Origin: JBARCX01 sp049794535
GTDB taxonomy: Bacteria > Pseudomonadota > Gammaproteobacteria > Xanthomonadales > Rhodanobacteraceae
Assembly (NCBI GenBank): GCA_049794535.1
Contig: JBARCX010000043.1
Coordinates: forward strand, 1 to 19,574
DNA length: 19,574 nt
Direction: 5' to 3'
Shown: positions 1 to 8,421 of the stretch, piece by piece
Position numbering within the stretch: position 1 is the stretch's first letter
Layout: every line of letters starts with the position of its first letter
Made by a program: the position numbers and the translations under genes
The notes under the pieces: generated by a model
Told to the model about the DNA's origin: nothing
Database searches by the model: none
Seen by the model: the letters and a program-made list of their open reading frames with translations, nothing else

Positions 1-610
1 GCGCAGCACTGAGGAGCGATGCCTCATCAAGGCCGGCGTTTACATCTTCTGTGGCACCCCACACCGGATCGGTGAGGCACTGATAAATGATGTGCGCAGG
101 GTTCATGCCACGCCCGATCTGCACTAATTCCGGGTGCCACACCGGCGTATTCCATCCCTTGAGGTGACGCCTGACGCGGAAAGCCCACGGCTTGATGTAG
201 GGATTCATCGCGGCAATCAAGCCCTTAAACACCACCGTAACCATGCCGCGATAGCCAGGCCGTGCCCCGGCTTCAATGCCCGCGAGTGCCGAGCTAGGCG
301 TTTGTGTAGCCTCACCCATCAACACGGTGAGCGTGCCCTGCACACCGCCCTCTTGCTTCTCGCCGCCATAGAGATTCAGCGCATTGATGCTGTAGGTGCC
401 ACTAGCCGTAATCGTTGGCTGCGGGATGGGCTTCGGCGGACTGAGCACCTTCCCATTAATCACGACTGCGTTAGCCTGCGGCGCCGGCAACATGGTCTTA
501 TCGTCGCCACGTATCTCCATGATTTCATCGACCGGACCACGACACAAACCCATGTGAAACGTGCCGCCATACCAAAAGCCAACGGTTTGGCTTTTACTCT
601 TACCGCCCAT
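1..610 (-). CDS. Tail tip / host-specificity protein, N-terminal part (runs off left edge)
   Basis: A minus-strand reading frame starts at the ATG at 610 and stays open to base 1, giving 203 codons of a longer protein. It begins MGGKSKSQTVGFWYGG and continues through HMGLCRGPVDEIMEIRGDD, a GGEKQEGGVQG stretch and MNPAHIIYQCLTDPVWG. These blocks are typical of the large tail-tip proteins of YuA/Nazgul/Chi-type siphoviruses, which sit at the distal end of the tail and contact the host surface. AAGGGG lies about six bases before the ATG at 610. An in-frame ATG at 616 sits too close to that ribosome binding site. The start overlaps the stop of the preceding 70-aa gene by 11 bp. The receptor-binding part lies outside the window. 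The tail-tip call is firm; the exact role is inferred from position and the N-terminal motifs. Confidence 0.8.
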   Translation of the reverse strand, partial: MGGKSKSQTVGFWYGGTFHMGLCRGPVDEIMEIRGDDKTMLPAPQANAVVINGKVLSPPKPIPQPTITASGTYSINALNLYGGEKQEGGVQGTLTVLMGEATQTPSSALAGIEAGARPGYRGMVTVVFKGLIAAMNPYIKPWAFRVRRHLKGWNTPVWHPELVQIGRGMNPAHIIYQCLTDPVWGATEDVNAGLDEASLLSAA

Positions 611-812
611 GGCCATCCCCTTCACGTGCCTTTGCGGCTGCAGCCAATGCAAGCGCATCGCCGGTCGCCTCGATCACACTCGCCGGCAAACCCTCACGGC
701 AGAATTGATTTAGATCTAGTCCGTCGTATTGGGAGAAAAACTCACGTACGCCCTTGGCGCAGAATCCACACGCTCGAACGTGCGCCATGGTCACCAACGG
801 CTCACTGGTCAT
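600..812 (-). CDS. Small conserved phage tail-cluster protein (70 aa)
   Basis: This 70-aa protein has the pattern HVRACGFCAKGVREFF, then GLDLNQFCREGLPASVIEATGDAL and a basic end. The layout (a short lead, a CxxC-like pair at residues 15 and 18, a run of aromatics, then an E-A-T-G-D-A-L helix) recurs in small proteins encoded just before the tail-tip gene of many siphoviruses and prophages. Its function is not known to me. Cys15, Cys18 and Cys38 could bind a metal, but that is only a suggestion. The start overlaps the upstream stop by four bases (ATGA), indicating translational coupling in the tail operon, and the end overlaps the tail-tip start. Confidence 0.75.
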   Translation of the reverse strand: MTSEPLVTMAHVRACGFCAKGVREFFSQYDGLDLNQFCREGLPASVIEATGDALALAAAAKAREGDGHGR

Positions 813-1045
813 TTCCCACCACCACTCGACTTGATCGGCGACGTGTAGATACCGCCGTAATTGATCGCGTTGTTATCGTCGATCCACGCCTCTCCAAAAA
901 CCACACACATGTCGCGGCCATCCTCAGCCGTCGGCACACCGGACTGCGTTAGGTTCTGCGGCGACAGGCCTTTAGGTCGCGGCATGCTGGCGTACATCGC
1001 AATGGATATAACCAGCATGATGATGAGGAAAACCACAAAAAACAT
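809..1045 (-). CDS. Small membrane-anchored phage tail-region protein (78 aa)
   Basis: The protein opens with one strongly hydrophobic helix at about residues 2-20 (FFVVFLIIMLVISIAMYAS). A soluble part follows with PTAEDGRDMCVVFGEAW, then INYGGIYTSPIKSSGGGK. The G-R-x-x-x-VVFG motif with a later YGG-x-Y-x-x-PIK segment is familiar from short proteins in siphovirus tail-tip clusters; their role is not established. The ATG at 1045 is chosen because GAGG lies nine bases ahead of it. A TTG at 1060 would overlap the upstream stop but lacks that spacing. The lone N-terminal helix may place it in the inner membrane, or it may be a buried helix in the virion. Confidence 0.75.
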   Translation of the reverse strand: MFFVVFLIIMLVISIAMYASMPRPKGLSPQNLTQSGVPTAEDGRDMCVVFGEAWIDDNNAINYGGIYTSPIKSSGGGK

Positions 1046-1056
1046 GTCTAGACGCC

Positions 1057-1830
1057 TCAATATATTTTGTTGCTACCGACGGGATTTTTTAGCGGTATAT
1101 ATGGCTGCCCTCCATAGTTGACCATGTTGTTAAATCGACCACACCCACCGGTTCCCGTGGAGTGATCGCAGCCCGGATACGCTGAAACGGCACTGCCAAC
1201 ACTGAGTTGCGGCAGGGTCAACAAAGTGAGCGTATCGGCCGTGTGGTCGATTACGAATGCCACAAACGTGACGCCATTGGTGACCCACTCGATGTAGCCA
1301 CCTACGAAATAACCGTTTGGCTTCTGTGCGAATGCATTCGCGCGAATCGTTCGCCCGCTCACGGCAATCAAGGTGCCGTTGGCCCGAAACGCAACACGGC
1401 TCACGCCGCAGTCAGGGTTATAGAGCACACGTGGGCATGGCTTCTGCCATTTCTGCCGCAGCCCGTTATTGGCCTGCGCGGCAAAGCGACTCTGCACAGT
1501 GAGCGTAACGGTGTGCTGGTTACTTTCAACATTGGCCAGCGCACCACTCCAGATGGTGCTGGCTGTTGCAGCGCCACGCTGCGTACGCAGGATCGTCACA
1601 AGCACTTTCTGCAGCGGGGCCACCGGGCGAAAGTAATCGAGTAGCGTCAAGCTAAGAGGCACCGTGACGGTGATTTGCGCTTTTTCGAGATCGGTAGACA
1701 TCTCAATGGCGCTGCGCGTGATCGCCACCGCCTGATAATTCTGAGAAAGGTAGGCCACCGGTGTCAGCGCATTGGTATAGCGATAGACGTTGGTACCCAC
1801 GGCAAAGTTATACAGTTCAATATCAGCCAT
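1057..1830 (-). CDS. DUF2163 / BR0599-type tail hub protein
   Basis: This 257-aa protein looks like the family that includes GTA ORFg13 and, functionally, lambda gpL: a tail-hub component between tail tube and tip. The N-terminal two thirds are beta-rich. The C-terminal part carries the diagnostic YPGCDHSTGTGGCGRFNN followed by NYGGQPYIPLKNP. It contains exactly four cysteines (132, 141, 221, 230) in two pairs. Lambda gpL is known to hold an iron-sulfur cluster through C-terminal cysteines, so a similar cluster is plausible here but inferred. The ATG at 1830 overlaps the upstream stop by 8 bp and has an AGG about 11 bases ahead. The longer frame to 1869 has no ribosome binding site that I can see. 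Confidence 0.85.
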   Translation of the reverse strand: MADIELYNFAVGTNVYRYTNALTPVAYLSQNYQAVAITRSAIEMSTDLEKAQITVTVPLSLTLLDYFRPVAPLQKVLVTILRTQRGAATASTIWSGALANVESNQHTVTLTVQSRFAAQANNGLRQKWQKPCPRVLYNPDCGVSRVAFRANGTLIAVSGRTIRANAFAQKPNGYFVGGYIEWVTNGVTFVAFVIDHTADTLTLLTLPQLSVGSAVSAYPGCDHSTGTGGCGRFNNMVNYGGQPYIPLKNPVGSNKIY

Positions 1831-3529
1831 TGGCAGTAACCTGCGCGAAGGTGGCTGCACACGCCGCAACCCCGTCTATATCGGTGATGTGCTGAATCTC
1901 TACCGTGTCGCTGTTCAAGCGACACAACGCGATGAAGCTGACGCGCGCTACGTTTCCTCTCGCGATAGTTGATGGCCACGGCGTATCAACACCCAACTGC
2001 TCGACCGTGCTGTTCAACTCGCTGCTGCCGGTTATACGCCGATAGATCACCGTGCCATCGGCGAGCTCCACACGAATATCGCGGCGGCCAGGCTGCGCGT
2101 GCAGATAGTTCGCGTAGCCGTACCACTTGATCTGTAGTTGCGCACTGTTGCCCATCAGGTCGGCAGTAAGCGTCAGGTCATCCGCCCAGGTGGGCAGCCA
2201 CACATAGCCAACGCGCCCCTGCAGCGCGTAGATCAACCGCCGGAAGTTGTCACGGTCGGCACGCCCGTAGAGCTGCCAACGGTGCGTCTGCGTGGGCCAT
2301 GGCAGGCCCGTTACATCGTCCACCAGCACAATGCCGGTACCGCTGTCGATCAGCTCCACATCGCGAGCGTATTGCACCTGCGGGTTGTCGCTCCACTCGG
2401 GCCGACTCTCAAGCACCGGGTAACTGCGATAGGCCGCGGCAGGCATCTGCGCGGGCCAGTCATTGGCATCCACGGATACAAACCGCACACTGCCGCTGCC
2501 CATCACATTGCTGCTGTAGCGATCGAGCTGCGGCCAGTCATCCAACCTTGCCAGACGCATCGGGAACAGCCGCGTACCAGCCAGCCAGGCCCCTTGTGTG
2601 CCGTTCTTGACCGTGATGCCGGTCGAGCTGACGGTATCGACCTGCACCACCTCAAAGTTGAGCGAGCTGTTATGCAGGATGGCCAAGCCGCCGGCAGTGA
2701 AATCCAGCGACGATGTATTGACTGGGATCGTGGCTGCACCCGGCGGAATATCTGCTGCAAGTACGCTCTGATCCACGAATACCGGTACCGCCCAATTCCG
2801 CGAGGATGCGTCATAGAGCATTGCCTCTAATCGCTGCCGCGCAGCACCCTCAACCAACGGCCGAAACTCCCAACTGCGGCGCGGGTATTCGCGCAACGGC
2901 GTGCTGGTCTCGTTGCCGTTGCTACCACGCTCCACCAGCGTCAACCACTCCAGTCGCTCGGTGATACCACCATCCCAATTCGGCACGAAACTCCATGCCG
3001 TAATACGGTTGCCCGTCACGGGCAAGCGGGAGATGGTGCCATCGTCAAAATGCCAGTCGATGGTGCCGCTGAGCGTGGCCGAGCCCGACACGTCAATGCT
3101 CACATTCCAGTTGAGCACCTGCATCGGCGTCATGGTCAGCGGCAGACTGCCCTGCCCGCTGAGCGCGATGCTATCCAACGCGGTCAGCTTAATATCATTG
3201 ACCTGCATGCCACGATCCAGCCAGGCATTCCACACCGACACGGTACGCTGCTGTGCCGTGACCACGTTGCCCAGCGCCATGCTCGCTGGCATCAGGTGGA
3301 TGCGGTTGTAGTAGTCATCGACGTAGCCACGTAACGGCTGCCCCGCGAAGGCGCGGCCACTCGCCGGCGGATTCACCCGCACCAACTTTTGGCCACGGTA
3401 TCGACCACCAACGTCAGCGTGATACGGCGGCCAGTAGTCAACGGCCAACTGCGAAAGCGCGGTGCTCACACCTGGGTTTACATAGCCCGCTAGCGTTACC
3501 TTGCCTTCAATAGCCAGAAAGACGGCCAT
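1823..3529 (-). CDS. Distal tail structural protein (568 aa)
   Basis: This large beta-rich protein lies between the two mid-size tail proteins and the hub protein. The C-terminal third reads NFRRLIYALQGRVGYVWLPT, then DLTLTADL, GRRDIRVELADGTVIYRRI and finally RLNSDTVEIQHITDIDGVA. This pattern (GR-x-G-x-x-WLP, a DGT-x-x-YR-x-I strand, and a terminal RL-x-SD-x-VEI-x-H-x-TD) recurs in distal tail proteins of YuA-like phages and related prophages. A Dit-like or hub-assembly role is inferred from position. It has no signal peptide, membrane helix or enzyme motif that I recognise. The ATG follows the upstream TAA by two bases, and the end overlaps the hub gene by 8 bp. Confidence 0.75.
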   Translation of the reverse strand: MAVFLAIEGKVTLAGYVNPGVSTALSQLAVDYWPPYHADVGGRYRGQKLVRVNPPASGRAFAGQPLRGYVDDYYNRIHLMPASMALGNVVTAQQRTVSVWNAWLDRGMQVNDIKLTALDSIALSGQGSLPLTMTPMQVLNWNVSIDVSGSATLSGTIDWHFDDGTISRLPVTGNRITAWSFVPNWDGGITERLEWLTLVERGSNGNETSTPLREYPRRSWEFRPLVEGAARQRLEAMLYDASSRNWAVPVFVDQSVLAADIPPGAATIPVNTSSLDFTAGGLAILHNSSLNFEVVQVDTVSSTGITVKNGTQGAWLAGTRLFPMRLARLDDWPQLDRYSSNVMGSGSVRFVSVDANDWPAQMPAAAYRSYPVLESRPEWSDNPQVQYARDVELIDSGTGIVLVDDVTGLPWPTQTHRWQLYGRADRDNFRRLIYALQGRVGYVWLPTWADDLTLTADLMGNSAQLQIKWYGYANYLHAQPGRRDIRVELADGTVIYRRITGSSELNSTVEQLGVDTPWPSTIARGNVARVSFIALCRLNSDTVEIQHITDIDGVAACAATFAQVTANG

Positions 3530-3531
3530 CC

Positions 3532-4440
3532 TTACGGGCCGTCATAGCGAATGGCATGGCCGAGAAACCCCGTACCACCATTGGGTGGCGTCGGTGTCTG
3601 CGTGCGGGCATTCCCTCGTCGCCACACGGGATAGCACTTCCAGCGTTCCGAACCCATCGTGATGATTTGCTGGTCCACCAAGTTATCGAGCATGACCCAG
3701 CGCGCGTGCCCCATCTGCAACACCGGCGAAACAAACCCCGATGGCCGCGTGGTGTAGACCACAATCGGCGACAACACAGACTCTGCATTCCATGCGTTCG
3801 GCGAATTCCATTGCGCCTGCCAACGGTCAGGGAATGACATGTTGATTAGCCAGCTATTCGTGGCACCGTCCATGCCATGGTGGACGGCACCCGCCTGATT
3901 ACCGTATGTCGCGCTACCATCAAAAAGGCTGGCACACCAAAAATTGGCATAGCCGAAACCAGTCGTCTGATAGCCCCAGGACGACTGCGCGGCGAGGTCA
4001 GTGGATCTCGCCGTCGCGGCAAACCAGTTACCCGTTCCCCCAAGGCCGGGCATGTCTGATTGACCAAAGGCGATGTATTGATAGCAGTTCGTCTGGTAGT
4101 TGACGAACATGTAAACCTCATCCGGCGCCGTCCCGATGTGGATGGAATAGGTCACTGGAAAAGTAAAATTCCAAGTCACCGTTGGTGACAGCGTATTGAT
4201 CGCGATGCCCATGTAACACAGCGTCGCGTTACTACGCCCCGTCAACGCGCCTCCCGACTGCCCAGTGCCACCATGTACCGTCAAGCCCACGGGATTGGAT
4301 GCGCTGACGTTGACCTCGCAGAACATCGTGCCTTTGGATACCACGTTACCGTTGACGCTGTAGCCGTTCGCTGTGACGGCTGAGAACAGCGCCGCCTGCA
4401 GGTCGGCATATGAGTTTGCACTACCCGTTACGTATGCCAT
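3532..4440 (-). CDS. Phage tail structural protein (302 aa)
   Basis: The protein begins MAYVTGSANSYADLQAAL and contains a central block PDEVYMFVNYQTNCYQYIAF followed by GTGNWFAATA, then a C-terminal WRRGNARTQTPTPPNGGTG segment. Similar blocks occur in virion structural proteins encoded just after the tape measure gene in YuA-type siphoviruses; the function is probably part of the distal tail or baseplate. It is rich in Tyr, Trp, Asn and Gly and lacks enzyme motifs. The start is set at 4440, where the ATG overlaps the upstream TAA by one base (TAATG) and GGAG lies about ten bases before it. Seven extra codons up to 4461 are less likely. Confidence 0.75.
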   Translation of the reverse strand: MAYVTGSANSYADLQAALFSAVTANGYSVNGNVVSKGTMFCEVNVSASNPVGLTVHGGTGQSGGALTGRSNATLCYMGIAINTLSPTVTWNFTFPVTYSIHIGTAPDEVYMFVNYQTNCYQYIAFGQSDMPGLGGTGNWFAATARSTDLAAQSSWGYQTTGFGYANFWCASLFDGSATYGNQAGAVHHGMDGATNSWLINMSFPDRWQAQWNSPNAWNAESVLSPIVVYTTRPSGFVSPVLQMGHARWVMLDNLVDQQIITMGSERWKCYPVWRRGNARTQTPTPPNGGTGFLGHAIRYDGP

Positions 4441-5318
4441 TAGCTCAACTCCAGCAGGCAATAATCTTGGAACCCAGTACGCGTCACGTCGCGGAAAACG
4501 ACGTTCGTCTTGCCATCAATCGCACAGGTGGATTCCACGGCTTGATTGAAGCCTGAGATAAAGCGGAACCCCTGCAATTCGCCCCACACGTTATTGGTGT
4601 TGTAGAGCACAATTTTTTTGGCCACGTAGAAGCCACCTGTATCGCGAGTGGCGTTGTAATAGCCCGCTTGCCAAGGCGCGCAATAGGCTTGCTGCCAGGT
4701 GCCCGCCACATCGCGAATGCGGCAGTTAGGGCCGTAATAGTTGAGATTGCCGCCGGCGCCGGTGTAGCCCTTGAGGCCCATGCCATAGCTGCCATCGGAA
4801 TAGCGTGTATTCGCCGCGCCATTCAACATGGCGATGCATGCCACGGGGTACGGGTACTGGCTCGGCGTGCCGTAGGGAAGGAACTTGCCCACGTATGCCG
4901 TCTGGTACGCGCCGGCGCCGATCCTGAGTGCCAGCGCGATGCGCTGCGCATTGACCACTAGCCAGTAATCAATGCGCTGGTTATGCGCGCAGAATCCGCT
5001 TTCCATGTATCCGGGCTGCGACACGAACGGATTTGCTGACACGTATCCCGTAAACGCCGCCACCGACATGTTGTAGTAATCGGCGGTCTGACTCTGCCAG
5101 GCGCGAAAGCCAATAAATATCTGCTCGGTACCGGACAAGCCGACACCCTGCAGGATCAGCTCGCGCACCACCGTGGCATCGGTGTATGGCGCCGGGTTGA
5201 GATAGCGCAACGTGGTCCAGCCGTTCGCCTCGGCCAGCGCCTTGATCTTGAGCAGAAACTGCCAGTGCGCAACACCTTCGCTGCCTGAGTCGTCCACATA
5301 ACCCACGTCATAGGCCAT
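4440..5318 (-). CDS. Phage tail structural protein following tape measure (292 aa)
   Basis: This is the first gene after the tape measure protein. It begins MAYDVGYVDDSGSEGVAHW. Its middle has RIDYWLVVNAQRIALALRIG, then YVGKFLPYGTPSQYPYP, blocks common to tail proteins of YuA-like phages and related prophages. The YW-x-VVN-x-x-R segment lies where the neighbour at 3532-4440 has VYMFVNYQTN, so the two may be diverged relatives or share a fold; I cannot confirm this by eye. A distal-tail or tube-end role is inferred from position. The ATG lies three bases after the tape measure stop, with AGGG about eleven bases upstream. Confidence 0.75.
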   Translation of the reverse strand: MAYDVGYVDDSGSEGVAHWQFLLKIKALAEANGWTTLRYLNPAPYTDATVVRELILQGVGLSGTEQIFIGFRAWQSQTADYYNMSVAAFTGYVSANPFVSQPGYMESGFCAHNQRIDYWLVVNAQRIALALRIGAGAYQTAYVGKFLPYGTPSQYPYPVACIAMLNGAANTRYSDGSYGMGLKGYTGAGGNLNYYGPNCRIRDVAGTWQQAYCAPWQAGYYNATRDTGGFYVAKKIVLYNTNNVWGELQGFRFISGFNQAVESTCAIDGKTNVVFRDVTRTGFQDYCLLELS

Positions 5319-5321
5319 CGG

Positions 5322-8300
5322 TCAACGCCCTACATACGCTTTAAGCGTGGTGCGATTACGACCCACAATATTCATGATGACTTGCTCCCCTTGGGCGCTG
5401 TTGGCCCAATCGTTCATGTGTTCCGGTGAGACAACGTTGACGATGCGTAACCCAGCGCTACTGTTGTTGGAGCCACTGCTGCCGCTGTTGGCAGCCGGCG
5501 CGGGCATACGATCGGTGGTGGCGTTGAAGCCATTGGCGAGGCCGACATAACCGCCATCCGCATAACCGCGGCGACCCAAGCGCATGGCCTCCACGGTGCT
5601 CACACCGCCGGCGCGCGCCACGTCGTGCTGCGACCAAACCACCTCGCCCTTGTGCACAACACCTGCCGGTTCATGGACGCCACCGGAGCCGGTATAGCCA
5701 CCGCCGGAATAGCCGGCGCTGATGCTGCGGATGGCGCCGATGATCGATAGGCCCTCGCCCATCGCTTGAGCGATCAACGGGATGTTGTAAGGCCAGCCTT
5801 TGGCACTCGCTTGGCTGATATCCAGATACATGTTGACGCTGGCCTGCGCGATAGCCGCCGCCTTACTCATAGCAAACGCGGCGCGGTAGGCGTTGCTCTG
5901 CTCGCCGAAACCTTCCTTGATCGCCTCAGCGCCCTGCGAAAGCGATTGCGTGATGCCCATCATCATCACGCGGTTGCGGTCAGCATCGATCTGCTGCAGC
6001 GTGTCGTTGTGCTGCTGATAGAGCTTGTTCTCTGCCTCTGCAAATTGCTGGTCAGTGATGAGCCGCTTATCGTGGTACTGGTTCAGCAGGTCCAGGTCCG
6101 TCTTGTACGTTTTCTCCAGCTCCGACTGCTGATTGTTGACCTTGTTCAACTCGCCGAACGGACCACCCACGGCGCCGGAAATGCCCTTATACGTCGGCAA
6201 CTTCGTAAGGCTGTTCTGCACGATGTCGCCGGCAGTCTGGTCGTATTCGCCCTGCGAAATCATGCCGCGATCAAGGTAGCCGCGCAGTTGCTTTATCTGC
6301 CCGGCCACCTTGTCGAGTTTCGTATCGTCCAGCTTGGTGAGGCTCGCGCGCAGCTTCTCGAACGCGGCGCGGTCTTTCTCCGCTTCCTGCGCGAGCGTGT
6401 TATCACGCACTTGCGCCGCGAGCTGCACCACTGCATCGCGCTCGGCATTGATCGCCTGCACGTTGGCGCCCTTGGCGGTCTTGGCTTTGTCGGCCAGTGC
6501 CGTCGCCTGCTGCACTTTGTCGTTGTAGGTAGCCCACGCCTTGGTCACTGGGTCGAGCGCGCCCTGTACGTCGTTGAGCAGCTTAATGAGCTGCTGCTGG
6601 GCATTAATGGCGGCCTCGTCGCTCTTCGGCTTCAGCCCCTTGGTGTCATACCGCTTATTGAGATCGGCAAAAAGCTTGTCGGCCAGGCCGCCCTGCGGGA
6701 CGCCATCCACGAAGCTGACACCATCTAGCTTGGTGTTATGGTGGTCGGGTGATTCCTTGTTCTGCAGGTCAACAAACATCGCAATGATGTCGTTGCGTTC
6801 CTTCAGCTTCTTGGCGTTCTTGTCGAGGGAAAGGGTGTAGTTCTCCAGCCCTTTGTCGGCCGTGATGTATTTCTGTGTCGCCTGATCGTCCAGGCCCTTC
6901 AACTCCGCCTCACTGGCCTCCTTGGCAAGACTGGTGCGTTCCTTCATCAGGTCGCTGTAGCGATTCTGTAGCTCGCCGCCCACATGGGTTACGAACCAAT
7001 CGAGCGAGTTGGAGCCAAACAGCGCCGCCGGCACGCTGTTGCTTCCGTTGGCTTTCGCCTGCGCCACCTTGGCCTGATAGTCCGCTAAGTCTTTGCTGTA
7101 TTGCTCCACCTTCGCGTTGTAGTCGTCGGCGTTGTCGGACTTGCCTACGCTCTTGATGGCGCCCCACATGTTGTTGACACCGCGTGACCACTTGTCGGCG
7201 AACTTATCGAACCAACCGAGACGCTTCTGCAATTCGTCCAGCCGGTCCTGACTGGCTTCTGCAAATGCTCGCTGTGCCAATTCGGCGGCGGCAAGCGTCT
7301 GGTTGTGCTCGGCCAGCGCGGTGATCTGGTCGTAGGTGCTGGCTGTGAGGAAATGGAACTGTTGGTTCAGTTCGCTGACGGCCTTCACCGGATCGTCTGC
7401 CAGCGCCTCGATTTTACGCACGCACTCATCAATGCTCTGCCCGGTGAGCAGTGACATGTTGAGCGCGGCCTGCCCAGCATCCTGCAGCGCATCACCCGCA
7501 ATCTTGCCGCTGGCGGCGATCTGCTCCATGGCTCGCGCTGCGCTGGCATAACGCCCGCTAGATGCACCGATTCGTGTAGCCATCGCATCAAGCTGTGACG
7601 CTGTGACACCCGCATAGGTACCACTGGTTACCAGTGCCTTGTTGAAACTATTGATCTGCGTGGCGCCCTTTTCGACGCCAACGGCCAGGACACCCACCGA
7701 CGCGACGACGGCACCGATCATCAGTGTCAACGGATTGAAAAGCGCCGTGAGCAAACCGGTGCGATTGGCCAGCGTGATCATGCTGCCTTCGAGCCGCGTG
7801 TAATTACCGCGCGCCAGTTCGCCCGCCATCACGCCAAGCTCGCGCTGCACGCCGCCGTTGATAACCATGGCGGCGGTGTTGGCTTCAGTGGCGACCGTAT
7901 CGACCACCTTAGCGGCCGTCAATTTTTCGATGTAGGCCGCCTGCTCGCGGCTGGTGATGGCACCGGTAGCCATCGCTTCATCGAGCGCCACCTCGGCAAC
8001 AGCTGCGCCTTCGGTACCGGCAATGTTGCCAGCGAATGCGGCATTGAGTAGCCCCATCGCCCGCACCTTTGCCGCCACTGCCGCGTTGAACGTGGCGGCC
8101 TCGGCGGTAATGGCTTCACTAGAGCGCGCGGCGGCAACTTTCTGCTGGTCGAAACTGCGGCCGATGCTGGCCACCTGATCCGCTGTCTGACGGATGGACG
8201 CATTAGCCTGCTGCTGCGCCTTGGCCTGATCCTGCGACGCCTGCACCATGTTGCGGATGCGCTCGCTGGCTTCGTCGGCACTCTCGCCCAACTTCTGCGC

Positions 8301-8408
8301 AGCGCTATCACCCTCGCCCAGCTTGTCAGTGAGTCCCGTAAGGCCACCCATCGCCTCCATAAGGTCGGCCCGGACGCGCAGCAGCAGCTCGTAATCTTGC
8401 ACGGCCAT
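5322..8408 (-). CDS. Tail length tape measure protein (lambda gpH type)
   Basis: At 1028 aa this is the longest protein in the window, and it sets tail length and occupies the tail lumen. From the ATG at 8408, residues about 20-200 are alanine- and glutamine-rich coiled coil. A hydrophobic segment lies near residues 224-245 (PLTLMIGAVVASVGVLAVGV). The next part (ALVTSGTYAGVTASQLDAMA, MEQIAASGKIAGDALQ, then DDPVKAVSELNQQF) is typical of the lambda gpH / TMP_2 family. The C-terminal part has SISAGYSGGGYTGSGG and VVHKGEVVWSQHDVARAGG, the usual end of lambda-type tape measures. A TTG directly ahead (8411) is less likely than the ATG. It follows the G/GT chaperone genes, as in lambda. Confidence 0.95.
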   Translation of the reverse strand: MAVQDYELLLRVRADLMEAMGGLTGLTDKLGEGDSAAQKLGESADEASERIRNMVQASQDQAKAQQQANASIRQTADQVASIGRSFDQQKVAAARSSEAITAEAATFNAAVAAKVRAMGLLNAAFAGNIAGTEGAAVAEVALDEAMATGAITSREQAAYIEKLTAAKVVDTVATEANTAAMVINGGVQRELGVMAGELARGNYTRLEGSMITLANRTGLLTALFNPLTLMIGAVVASVGVLAVGVEKGATQINSFNKALVTSGTYAGVTASQLDAMATRIGASSGRYASAARAMEQIAASGKIAGDALQDAGQAALNMSLLTGQSIDECVRKIEALADDPVKAVSELNQQFHFLTASTYDQITALAEHNQTLAAAELAQRAFAEASQDRLDELQKRLGWFDKFADKWSRGVNNMWGAIKSVGKSDNADDYNAKVEQYSKDLADYQAKVAQAKANGSNSVPAALFGSNSLDWFVTHVGGELQNRYSDLMKERTSLAKEASEAELKGLDDQATQKYITADKGLENYTLSLDKNAKKLKERNDIIAMFVDLQNKESPDHHNTKLDGVSFVDGVPQGGLADKLFADLNKRYDTKGLKPKSDEAAINAQQQLIKLLNDVQGALDPVTKAWATYNDKVQQATALADKAKTAKGANVQAINAERDAVVQLAAQVRDNTLAQEAEKDRAAFEKLRASLTKLDDTKLDKVAGQIKQLRGYLDRGMISQGEYDQTAGDIVQNSLTKLPTYKGISGAVGGPFGELNKVNNQQSELEKTYKTDLDLLNQYHDKRLITDQQFAEAENKLYQQHNDTLQQIDADRNRVMMMGITQSLSQGAEAIKEGFGEQSNAYRAAFAMSKAAAIAQASVNMYLDISQASAKGWPYNIPLIAQAMGEGLSIIGAIRSISAGYSGGGYTGSGGVHEPAGVVHKGEVVWSQHDVARAGGVSTVEAMRLGRRGYADGGYVGLANGFNATTDRMPAPAANSGSSGSNNSSAGLRIVNVVSPEHMNDWANSAQGEQVIMNIVGRNRTTLKAYVGR

Positions 8409-8421
8409 CAATAGGTATCCG

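Noticed and set aside
5766..6728. Long plus-strand open frame (320 aa)
   Set aside because: It is the antisense of the tape measure gene; its Leu/Arg/His-rich composition is what the complement of an Ala/Gln/Lys-rich coiled-coil gene gives.
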